Below are positions 33,013 to 43,858 of a stretch of 64,000 nucleotides of DNA, piece after piece. The stretch's first letter is position 1, and every line of letters starts with the position of its first letter. The notes under the pieces are model-generated. The model was not told the origin of the DNA. It was given only the letters and a program-made list of their open reading frames with translations, and did not search any database. The position numbers and the translations under genes are program-made. This DNA is from Capricornis sumatraensis (lineage: Eukaryota; Chordata; Mammalia; Artiodactyla; Bovidae): positions 9,340,501 to 9,404,500 of the forward strand of contig NC_091092.1 in assembly GCF_032405125.1 (NCBI RefSeq), read 5' to 3'.

Positions 33013-33102
33013 AACAGATGCCTGTGAAAACATCCTTAAAAACCGTGGGCCAGTTCCTTTATTTCTAGCTGTATTAAGATTTTCTAGTCTGTGTTTTTAA
33101 GC

Positions 33103-33108
33103 AATAAA
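33103..33108 (+). terminator. TAF7L: TAF7L poly(A) signal AATAAA
   Basis: The canonical hexamer, 869 bases after the TAF7L stop. Confidence 0.7.
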
Positions 33109-33369
33109 ATTATTTAAATGGACTACTGTCACTTTATTGAAACAGTTCCCTTGAGAAGTACATTCAAATCCAAAAGGAAACTGGTGAGACAAGCAATAAA
33201 TTCTGCAGTTAGGAAATGACAGAAGATGCTGTCAGCACTGGGCCATCCTTCTAAAGAGCTCTTAGGATGATTCCTAATGAGCTAAGCAAATCGTCTCATA
33301 TTCACAATACATCACTGGGCTTTTGAGAGAAGGTACAGAGAAGTGATAAAAATGGCAGCTCCAATATTT

Positions 33370-33500
33370 GCACTGAATTATGTTGTAGTCGAAGGAACAC
33401 AAAGTTAGAATCCTGGCTCTGCTACCTAACTTTGGCAAGTCCCTACACCTCTTAGATCTTCTGTGTCCTTATGTGGAAATTAAGGGTGATAACGCTTATC
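33370..33500 (+). repeat. MIR SINE
   Basis: TAGAATCCTGGCTCTGCTAC and the following lines match the MIR core. Confidence 0.6.
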
Positions 33501-34345
33501 ACCAAAAGGCAGCTGAAGGTTTTCTGCAGGTAGCCCAGCTTGACCCAGGTCTGGTCTCAGTTGGTGAAGTTGGTGCCACTCTAGGAGATGAGCCCCCAAG
33601 CTTTCTCTGCCACTTTTAGTGCTCCCATTCCAAGCTGGAAGTAGTGAGCCAGGGGCAGAGAAGGGGAAGTTAATATGTATGGGCTGGGCCTGTGCAGAAG
33701 GGATGAAGACACAAGGAATGCTTGGGGGAAAACGCCGGGGAAAAGTGGGACTAAAGGGAAGGAGAAAATGAAGCCAAGCTTAGGAGAGAAGTTAGAGGAC
33801 AGTTTGAAAACCAAGATGATTTTTTTTTTCAGAAATCCAATTTAAAAGATGAAAGAATAGGGAAAAGGAATTGTCATAGGCAGATGGTGGGGGAAGAGGC
33901 AGGATTTGAAAAGAAGGTTGGCCTTTCTAGGTGAAAGATGGCAGAGGACTAGGGAAGAAATGGAAACAGTGCCCTGGGGACATGGCTGGAGAGACTGCGG
34001 CCAGAAAGCTGGCACATATGCCACATGTGGGGCCATCGTGTGGGAGCAGGAGAGCCTTAATCCGGCCTCTATCCGATACTGCACCCCAAGAGCAGCCAGA
34101 GCTCTGGTGAGAGGCCATGGGGAAGAGAAGACAACAGGCAGGAGCAAATTCATGCATCTTTGGCGCCCTTCTGCTCCCTCCACCACCACATCTCCTCACC
34201 CTGGGGAACTGCCTCACCACTGTCCAATCCCCCCTCAGGCGGCAGCAATAAGCTGCCCTGGCTCCCTCCTCACCCCAGCACACACACGTGATACATCATG
34301 AAGTTTTCCTTCTCTACAGCCCAGTGATTCTGACTTTGACATGTT

Positions 34346-34433
34346 ACAGAACTGTGCTGTCCAATATGGTATCCGCTAGCCACATGCAGCTTTTGAGCAC
34401 TTGACCTACGGCTAGGCAAAATTGAGGTGTGTC
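34346..34433. mobile_element. Left part of a split hAT-like DNA transposon fragment
   Basis: ACTGTGCTGTCCAATATGGT and AGCCACATGCAGCTTTTGAG match a common mammalian MER-type element. Its other end reappears at 35655-35850. Exact family not assigned. Confidence 0.5.
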
Positions 34434-34906
34434 TTTCCACGTAGGCAAGGCTCAACTGCAGGAAGCCCTAGGCCTTGGCGGAATGCTCCATGAGCCTCCT
34501 GAAACCTGGAAAGATAGGCAATCTCATGGGGATTCAGGACACTCAGCTTCCTGTTTGGAGGGAGGCTGTCATGGGGCAGTTTCTCATCTGCCTCCCTCAT
34601 TCTGGTGAGGCATGGGGTTTTTTTGCCTGCCTCCCTTCTCCCCTGTCCTTGCCCCAGAAGGTTTGCTGCAAGCCGTAGAGCTGCTTAGCGGAGGTGTGGA
34701 GCTGCCACTCAGGAACGCAGTGCGCCGCCACTCCTGTTGCATGCCATCTGGCCCCTTTTGTTTCAGTATCATCCTGTGCAACGGACACAGGGAACAGTTC
34801 CCATTGCTGACCTTGCTTTTACTGTCTCTTCAGTAATAAAGTGCCTGGCTCTATGTGGGTTTCTAGTTTTTTACCAGCTGAATTTGTACCCTGCTTGACA
34901 ATTTCT
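34434..34906. other. Unassigned insert with AATAAA
   Basis: Non-coding sequence between the two halves of the split DNA element. AATAAA lies at 34835-34840. It could be an LTR fragment or older unique DNA; I cannot tell which. Confidence 0.35.
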
Positions 34907-35239
34907 GAAAGTGTAAGTGAAAGTCGCTCAGTCGTGTCTGACTCTTTGCCACCCCATGGAGTGTAACCCACCAGGCTCCTCTGCCCATAGGGATTCAGGC
35001 AAGAATACTGGAGTGGGTTGTCATGCCCATCTTCAGAGGATCTTCCCAACCCACAGATCATAGCCAGGTCGCCCACAATGCAGGCAGATTCTTTACCTTC
35101 TGAGCCACCAGAGAAGCCCAAGAATACTGGAGAGGGTAGCCATTCCCTTCTCCAGGGGATCTTCCTGATCCAGTAATCAAACTGGGGTCTCCTATATTGC
35201 AGGCAGATTCTTTACCAGCTGAGCTACCAGGGAAGCCCC
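34907..35239 (-). mobile_element. Tandem Bov-tA pair inserted as one unit
   Basis: A full antisense Bov-tA (to about 35118) is followed by a second partial one (35119-35239). A single TGACAATTTCT duplication flanks both (34896-34906 and 35240-35250). Confidence 0.85.
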
Positions 35240-35259
35240 TGACAATTTCTAAGGCTTAT

Positions 35260-35660
35260 TTAAAAAAAAAAAAAACACCAATACAGTATACTAACGCATA
35301 TATATGGAATTTAGAAAGATGGTAATGATAACCCTGTATGCGAGACAGCAAAAGAGACACGGATGTATAGAACAGTCTTTTGGACTCTGTGGGAGAGGGA
35401 GAGGGTGGGATGATTTGGGAGAATGGCATTGAAACATCTATAATATCATCTATGAAATGAATCGCCAGTCCAGGTTTGATGCATGATACTGGATGCTTGG
35501 GGCTGGTGCACTGGGATGACCCAGAGGGATGGTACAGGGAGGGAGGAGGGAGGGGGGTTCAGGATGGGGAACACGTGTATACCTGTGGCAGATTCATGTT
35601 GATGTATGGCAAAACCAATACAATATTGTAAAGTATTTAACCTCCAATTTAAATAAATTT
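35260..35660 (+). mobile_element. Ruminant L1 3' end
   Basis: The sense 3'UTR of a young ruminant L1: ATATATGGAATTTAGAAAGA, GGTTTGATGCATGATACTGG, CCAATACAATATTGTAAAGT, ending in an A-rich tail. Confidence 0.8.
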
Positions 35661-35855
35661 ATATTTAAAAAAAACAATATAAAATATGTTAGTAATGGTT
35701 TTATACTGATTACATGATAAAATGAAAATATGTTGGATATATTGGGCTATTATTAGAATTAATTTCATTTGGGTTTGTTGGGCCTTTTTTTATTATGGCC
35801 GCTAGAAAATTTTAAGCTGCATATGTGACTCACACCATATTTTATGTCAACTTCA
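35655..35855. mobile_element. Right part of the split hAT-like fragment
   Basis: GTTGGATATATTGGGCTATT, GCCGCTAGAAAATTTTAAGC and ATGTGACTCACACCATATTT are the usual second half of the element that begins at 34346. Confidence 0.5.
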
Positions 35856-35859
35856 TTGA

Positions 35860-38156
35860 CAATGAAGTCATAGACTGGTGAGAAAGAAGATTGGTGGTGG
35901 GGAAGAGGGACTGATGGGGATTTATTTTGCCAGAAAGATGTATTAAAAAAAACTTACCACCAATTCACAGAGACATTTAACACAGACATCCCCTCAAAAT
36001 ATATAACCATAATCTCAGAATAAAGGATACATTTTTCCTGTATCAGGATACATTTTAAAATTGAATATATGTAACTTTATGGAAACTCCCTGCATTGTCC
36101 ATATTTTTCTCTTACTGCTTTAGGGTGGTGAAAAAGTCCTCAGACTGATGAGGACGGTGTTGAAGAACCATTGCTATAGAGAGCTAATTCCCTGAGTAAA
36201 TAACTAGCTAATTTTTCTGGGGCCTTTAGAGGTGACCACTGCAGGTAACGGTGGTGGATGAGGCTCGTGGGGTGTGCCTTTTTTGTCCTGTAGGTGGGTT
36301 GGACTCTTCTGGTGTGTTTTGCAGTGTTCTTGTGGGCTTGTGGCCCCACCCTCTCCTCCCACACGCAAATGAGGGAACAACAGAGAGTGTCAGAGTCAAA
36401 GAGCGTAACCAGAGGAACCAAAGTCAACAAATACGAATTTATTCTTTCAAAGCAGAATTTAAGGGAAAGGGGGAAAAGCACCACGGTGAGTGGCAAAGTT
36501 AATCAATTTGTTCCCAGCCCTGTTCTTTCATTCCAAAATTTTCTAGACTAGTATGCCATGCTTTCTGCTTCCCTGAATACCACCCTTGTGACCACCAGCT
36601 CTTGTAGCCAGCGAGCAGCATCACAGGCTTCAATCTGGCCTCAAGACTGCCCTAGGGACACCAAAGACATTGAGCAGGTGCCCCTTCAAATGTGGCAGCT
36701 GTGGGAGGAGATGAAGCCTAGGAGCTTAGCCTTGGCCTTGAACCTTTTGCTCTCCCACAGTCACTGGTGTTTAAAGAACAACAAGGAGCTGATGTATTCC
36801 TTTGTTCTCAGAGTCAGCTTTTGGCAGGAAGGCCCAGAGATAGAACTGCCCAGCTGAGTAACTTAAGTCTCCACAGCCCTAGGGCAAGCCTCCACTTTTC
36901 TCCTCCAGAACTATTTGTCTTAGGACAGTTACATTCTTAGTTATCTGTCACTTACATCAACAGAACTTTGATGAGAGTCTTGGCTTGAAATGTTCTCAGA
37001 GGCCATGATTCTGTCATTGAGAATGCCTGTTCAAGGAATGTTCTAGCCTGAAGTTGAATATGGAGCCCAGATCCCAAACACACACTGCAAGCATCATGGG
37101 TATTCCTTAAAATTTATCCGGAAGGAAATCATCACCCAAGATTGGCCTCGGTTTGACCTCAGGGTTTCTCATTACCATGGCCTGCCAGCCCAGCCCCTAA
37201 AGTACGACAAACTCAAGCAAGTTTCTCTACAAGGAACTATCTCCAAACTTTGGGCCTTGAAGGAAATGGGCATTTGAGGGCCTTGGTTTCAGCCTTTCCA
37301 TCCTGGAGGGAAGGGTGCATATCCTGGGTTGGACCCTCTCTAGGGAACCATGCAACAAACAGCCGGATGTCCTCCAACCAGTCAGCCTTCCTTAATAATT
37401 TCCCAGTCAACCTGACTCCACTCTGCTCTCACTGGAAGCAGAGGCACCCTCCTAATGGCTTTTTGGCCTCTGTCAGATTCTGGCAAGAATATATCACCTA
37501 TTGATCCTAACTGTTCCCCATACTATATGACCACAACCCCAGCAAACACTCACTTTCCTTACCACTGATGCTAATCCCACAAGTCAGAGGTTTTCATTAG
37601 GCCGCCTACCCAGCAACCCCCCTCACCACCCTTCCAGTGCAGGGCCATAAACTTCGCAGCACCACACACTCTACCTCTAGGAGACAAGCCACACAGCAGA
37701 CGGCCTAACACACAACATATCTCAGGAAGTCTCACCTTCATCTGAATTCACAGTGCCCAAAGATCTGTTTACTTCACTGTGGGCAAACTGTGCTACAGTG
37801 ACTATCACTGGACCCTTGAGCCATATGCTCACCTCAGGCATCAAGGTAAACACAGGACCACAAAGTGTCAGTGACCCTATTACTGAGAATTCAACTCTTG
37901 ACCTGCTGCTTCAGTCCACCTATAACACAAACCCTACATAACAAGATCTACATCTTCTCTACCGTGACCCACTGCAGTTGTCATAGGCCCTCAAGAGCCC
38001 AAGATCTCTCAGGCGGAGTAGAGATTGTGGAAAAAGAGTTTGCAAAACTTTCCTGGTAAGATTGTTTCATAACATGTGCTTTCTTCAGGCTTAGGCAGGC
38101 ATATGCCTCAAAGGTCCTGAGCTCTCAGTCCTATAGAAAATTTCTCCTATCCCTAA
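35860..38156. other. Convergent intergenic or DRP2 3'UTR sequence
   Basis: No exon of either gene and no clear repeat. Open frames up to about 118 codons lack any recognisable domain. It may be the distal DRP2 3'UTR. Confidence 0.4.
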
Positions 38157-40549
38157 TGTGCTCAGTTGCTCAGTCATCTGACTCTTTGAACGACAGGCCC
38201 CATGGACTGTAGCCCACCAGGCTTCTCTGTCCATGGAATTCTCCAGGAAAGAATACTGGAGTGGGTTGCCATTCCCGTCTCCAGGGTATTTTCCCAATCC
38301 AGGGATCGAACCTGGGTCTCCTGTATTGCAGGTGGATTCTTTACTGTCTAAGCCACCAGGGAAGCCCCTACCTATAATCTAAGCTCCTACAAATACAGGT
38401 CCCTTGCCAAGCTTGCTAACCGATGCCCAGGCTCTTTGTTTGATGCCTGCCTGCCACCTGCTCACCATATATTACCAGTTCTCCTGCCCTGAGACCTCAT
38501 GAGCAGTAAGGCAATTGTCATGAAAAAGTCTGACACCCTGAACCTGTGGCTAGTGCCCCTTGGTGATTCTAGAAGGAGGCAATCCTAGGTTTCTGGACCA
38601 AAGCCACTGCCTTCCATGCCCTGCAGTAGTAGATAAATCTAGTTTCCCAGCAGTTCTACCCACTGGCTACTGCTTGATTATAAGAGAGCACTCCAACCAT
38701 CTCACACCCTTCTAACCTTTGTGGCAATTTCTACTTTCTTTAAAGCCCTGAGTCAGACTTAGAAATTGGAAGGGGCAAGATGTACTCTGTGTCTTAGCCT
38801 GGCTATTTGTCCCTCCCTTTATGCACAGGATGGGTAGAGCTTGGATTTGCTCTTTTTTGGCCCTTGAACTATTATTCAGAGAAGCCCAGAAAAATTCACC
38901 CCAGGACCAGGTCTTCAGGGAACAAGATTTGGAATGAATGAAGAGAATAGAGTGACTCTTCCTGTTACATTCCTCTGTGGCCACAGGCTTTCTGTTGCTT
39001 TGGTCTTGAGGATGGCTCACCTCAAATATGAATGGAGAGACATCCTAAATGAGCAGCTAGGAGGCATCTTATCTGTCCATCCAGAGGCTGGGACTAACAA
39101 AGAGCAAAGCAGAACATTAATACTTCAAGAGGTATTAGAATTTAATGTGTGAGTGAGGCTGGGGTAGTACTGATGTACAGTCAATATGAAGGATAGCTAA
39201 GTATCTATATAAACTTAGGCAAATCAAGTCAGTTGCAGGATTCTAAGTTATAAAGTTCCTTTTGACAGAAATCTGCCTAAATGAGACTTGACTCTGTTCA
39301 AAGTTCCCAAGCCTGCTCCCCGAAGCTCCCCCCTCCCACTATCTACTCTGAATAGTTTCTGGATAAAGGGATCATGGTATGTGTTGCCTAGGAAGAGTTA
39401 GATAAAACTGCCTAGGCAGATTTATCCAGAAATCTGCCTAACAAATTTGAGGACTGGGTTCATTTTCCAGAGTTAGAAAGAAAGGTTTTATGCAAAGGAA
39501 GGCCTTGTTGTTGTCTGTGCAGAAAGTGGCCAACTTGCTGATCTGAAGCCCGTGGATCCTAGGAAAGGGCTGCTGTTCAGGGTGGACTGCTGCATGTGCC
39601 TTCTGCTTAGCTGAGGGATATCAGCCACCTCATCTGATTCAACTTAAGAGAAAGAAGGGTCACAGCCGTCAAGGGTGTGGGACAGTCACACTCCTCTGGT
39701 CTAGGGGGTGGCTTTCCTTTCCTCACCCAAGGAGAAGGCCCCCTTGCTGAGAAGCTGCCAGCCCTCCCCCGGGGCTGTGAGGGCTGACTCAGAAGAGTTG
39801 GTCTCTCAGGATGCTGAGCCTTTCAGGAAAGAGGAGGATCCGGGGAAAATATCTAAACCCTTACATATTTCTTTACTGTTTCCCAAAGTAAGGTGAAAAT
39901 AGGAACCTGAATGAACTGTTCCCCCTTGAGAAAGGTCTGCCAGGGACTGAGGCAGAAGAAACTGAAGATATTCACAGGGGAAACAACATCTAGGTAGCAT
40001 CAGGAGGACCAGAGCTATACCCTCGAGCTGAAGTTACATGACATACATTGCCCAGATTTTTCAGGGGTACTTTGGGGGCTGGGAGTGTCTTCAGACTACC
40101 CCTTCACCTCCCTTGTGTTGGGTCAGAGAGTAGGGCTAAGTTATGTGTATTCATAATGCTGGAGCCTTGGGGCCATTAGGTGCCCTCTATCTCCATCATT
40201 CCACGGAGAATGGAAAGGGCCCAATGGGCACTGCTTCACAAGGCAACCCAACTGAATGGCTTCCAAGTGCCATCAGCCTGGGCTGCAACAGAAGCATACT
40301 GAAGGGACTGACCTCAAACTTGAAGTAAAGGGCACATTTCTACAATCAGAGGAATGATGCTTCTCCCTCCTCCAGCCCCCCTACCCCCGCCTCGCATACC
40401 ACCAAATCTCTGCTGCTGCCCGGAGCACAAATTACTCCAGCTGAGGAGAGTGGGGCCACTGGGGACTGCGAAGGTTGGGTGAAGTCTGAGGAAAGCCTTT
40501 GGCCAGACCAGGAGAGGACCATGGACTATAGGATGGGGCTCTGGTTCCC
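36430..40549 (-). other. DRP2: Probable DRP2 3' untranslated region
   Basis: No coding exon follows the DRP2 stop. The nearest AATAAA on the minus strand that I could find lies at plus 36438-36443, followed on the minus strand by a GU-rich stretch. That gives a 3'UTR near 4.1 kb, in keeping with a long DRP2 mRNA. A minus-strand ATTAAA at 39141-39146 and another AATAAA at 35921-35926 are alternatives. One Bov-tA (38157-38367) lies inside. The rest is unique-looking sequence with only short chance open frames. Confidence 0.35.
38157..38367 (-). mobile_element. Bov-tA SINE
   Basis: Antisense Bov-tA (relative to plus) ending TAAGCCACCAGGGAAGCCCC, inside the probable DRP2 3'UTR. Confidence 0.87.
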
Positions 40550-40674
40550 TCAAGAGGCCAGCAGTGTGTTGGCAGTCACATCAGAACTTCGTACACTGGG
40601 GAAGGCATGGCGGAGCTTCTCCATGATGTCCTCCAAGCAGAGGCTGACATCCTGGCTCTTCAATCCCACATCAT
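40550..40674 (-). CDS. DRP2: DRP2 last coding exon and stop (917-957)
   Basis: Encodes DDVGLKSQDVSLCLEDIMEK through ANTLLAS, then TGA (plus coordinates 40550-40552). The acceptor is CAATTCAG. The reading frame is intact to the expected C-terminus. Confidence 0.95.
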
Positions 40675-43600
40675 CTGAATTGGAAAGAAGACAACTAGAG
40701 ATCCCCTTATGAGGTCGAGGGGCCGAGGTAGGACGCTGCCTGCTGAAAGATCAACCTGTAGCATGTGTATCTTCCCAGCACGATGCCTAGGTACGCATGC
40801 GGTGATCAACATACATTTGTAGAATAAAGAAATGAACGAATCATCAATAATCCAATCATCCCTGACCCTAAGCTCAAAGACACGAGAAGAAACCAGTCCC
40901 AGCCCTAGCAGAACCTTGGGCAGGAGACCTGAGGCAAGACAAAGCCATGGAGGAAGGGGTTGTGAGAACTTACCTGCAGCTTCAGTGTCTGGAGTAGTCT
41001 GTCCTTTCTCTTGGGGGTGACTGCCTTCTGACTGCTGTGGAGAGGAAGCCAGAGACGAGCCTGCAGAGCCATTGCCATTGGATTCGATAGGTGGCTGGCA
41101 AGAGGTAAGGCAGAACTTAAGTGACTTTGCCTTCCTGACCTTACTTTGACAGACTCTTGAGCTTAGAAAGGTACTTAGAGACGTCATGCCCATCTCTTTA
41201 CCCTAGGACTTGAAGAAACATTTGATGGTGCCCAGTCAGTGGCTTCTCCTTTCAGGAAACTTCTTAGAATATTTAATTACTAAACATCTTCTTCCTTCAA
41301 CACCAGGTATCAAAGGCTTCCAGTTCTTATAAGGATGGCATTGCCCCCAGAAGATCTCTTGCTTGTCGTTTCAGCTATAATTAAACTATTTAGAACCCAA
41401 TTCTGTCTGGAAATATAGAGTTGCACCCCTGATCCTTAGGTCATGACATAATATCATTTGTTAAGACCTCCAGAAATTGATCCAGAGGTCATCCCTTGGA
41501 AGATCTGGTGTGGTATTCCCTGGTATGGATAATGACAACAATAGGTAACACTTATGAAGTGTTTACTAATATTTCTGGCATCATGCTAAATTCAATAAAT
41601 GTATTATCTCATTAGATTTTTACCACAATTCCATGAAATTGGTATATTTTCATCCCTGTCTTACAGATGAGGAAACGGGCTTAGTGAGGCTAAGGAAGTT
41701 GCCTAACAATCCAGGGCCACTAACTGGCAGAACCATATTCAATTCCAGGGCTGTTGAACTCCCGAACCACACTACATTCTGTACACTCCCTCTCAAAGAG
41801 GAAAGGGATAAAAAGTAACAAGTGATCTGTCCACAGCTAAAATCTTTCTTTCGCCAAGCATGCCCAAATTCGCTTCTTTCCAGCAAACATCAAAGCAGCA
41901 AAATCAACCTTTTGGATGGTTCTTTGAACTTGTTCTTTCAATGCCAGATTCAAATGGGGGTTGGGGACATGAGCCCCCAAAAGCCCTCCCTCTGCCCGAG
42001 GCCCCATGGTGACTTGAGAGTAACACAGAAGGATGGAGTGGAAGCTCAGTGCAAGAAAATTGGCTGAGCGCTGTGATATAGTGGCTCCTTCATTACCCCA
42101 TCTTTTCTGATTGCCAGCTCAGCGCTCTTTAGAAAGTCTTCCCAGCCCTCCCGTGCCCAGAGGCTGCTCTGGTTCTTCCCCTGGCCCCAGACCCACCTGT
42201 AGGAGCAGCTCCCTTAGGCGCTGCAGCTGGGACTCCAGTTGCTTGTTGTGGTCTTCAAGAATCTGCATGCGCGTCTCCAGGCGGCTCTTGTGCTGCCGAA
42301 GGATCCGGGCCTCAGCCAGCAGCTCCTCATTGCAGTGGCCCTGCACCACCTCGGCAGAGCCCTCAGTCAGGGCGGGTACCTCAGTGGCCTCCTCATGCTG
42401 CCACTTCAGGCGCCTCAGCTCTCCCTGGAGAATCCTGTCAAGGATGGAGACGCCAAGGCTGAACGTCCTCATGGGGTATTGACTGTCCAGGGCCCAGCGT
42501 CCCCTCAGAGCCAGGTGTGAACAATCCCTTTGCACTCCCATTCCCAGCCCACTCCAGCTGTGCTCCTGCCTGAATGGCCATATCCATTTCCTCTCCAGCA
42601 TATGTGTCATTTACTCTGCTGTTCCTAGGCTGCAGCGCAGAGAGAGCTGACATTTAGTATAACAAATTTCTCAGCACTTTGATGTGCTGCTTTGGGGATT
42701 AATTCTGACCTTAAAGCCAGGCAGAAACACATTCTGCAAAAAAAATGAGGCATTAGAGCCGCTGACTCACCTACTCCACTTTTAGATTTTTAGATTACAG
42801 GGGAAGAGATAACATAAACAAAAGATCACCCATCTTTCCTCTTCTCTCTGCCACTCTCCTCTTTGGCCCACTTTAAACACCTGCGTTGGGTCATCAAGGA
42901 AACAGATTCCAAAGAGATGCTCTCCTTTCGGGGATATTACTCTTTTTTTTTTTTTTTATAATAGAATCACTCTCTCTCCGGTGCTTCCCAGGGCCTCCGC
43001 ACCACTGCTCTAGCACAGCACTTCTCAAAATATCCATAAGGAAAAACCAGGGGGATTTTTCAATCCATTGAGGATCAGTGTTTGGTCTGAATGCATATGG
43101 CTAGTACACTGGTCATGCCACACAGTGCTTGCCGCACAAAGTTCAACAATACTCAAACTGGTCTACATCCTATTCAGTGAAGACAAGTCCACTCATTATA
43201 TGCTTGGATATCATGGCAATGTCAAATTGCTATGAAAGTTTCTAGAAGCTTACTCTGTATTTATGTATTTATCTTGTCTTGAACCAGTAAAAGATACTTT
43301 GCGAACACGCACTGTTCTAAGGACTAGCAACTCCAGACACAGTCTGTTAGGCCAGCAGCATGGGCAACTTCTAGGTTAGAAGAGCAGGAACTGAGGCCTC
43401 ACCCCAGACCTGCAAATCAGAACCTGCATTTCACCAAGTTTCCCAAGTGGCCTGTATGCACACTGATGTTTGAGAAGCACTGTTCCAGGGGGTGCTATTT
43501 ATTCTAGGACACACCCCCAAAGAGGCTTAGATGCTCTTCAGACTCCTGCTGCCCTCTGTGCTTTAGGGAGATCAATGTCATCCCCGTAATCATCTTCCTC

Positions 43601-43822
43601 TTCGCTCTTCCAGTCCTCACATGTTCTATGCAATATTCTCCTCCTCTCACCACTTTCACTAAGTGATAAGGATTTCTTTCCATTTCCAACAGCTGAAAGT
43701 TCCTTGAGGGCAGAGACAAGCGGCATCTCTTCTGTATTCTCAGTTTGCATTCTGTCTGCCGGCATCTCCTGGGTACTTGGAGATACTCAGCTTGACTTAA
43801 AATGATTCAAATAATTATTAGT

Positions 43823-43858
<36 letters not shown>

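Larger units (their letters stand above)
32235..33125 (+). other. TAF7L: TAF7L 3' untranslated region with poly(A) signal
   Basis: After the stop, about 870 bases lead to AATAAA at 33103-33108; cleavage is expected 10-25 bases later. No earlier AATAAA lies in this stretch. A CHR-type SINE (about 32908-33012) lies inside the last 200 bases. The 3' limit is inferred from the signal only. Confidence 0.65.

Noticed and set aside
33842..34301. Frames of 115-131 codons on both strands after TAF7L
   Set aside because: No domain, no splice context and no start context; they overlap each other, which points to chance in a GC-richer patch.
37753..38059. Frames of 62-64 codons between the two genes
   Set aside because: No homology was recognised and there is no splice support; left as unassigned intergenic or 3'UTR sequence.
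41650..42067. Frames of 61-81 codons in a DRP2 intron
   Set aside because: They overlap a MIR repeat and adjoining intron without splice support.
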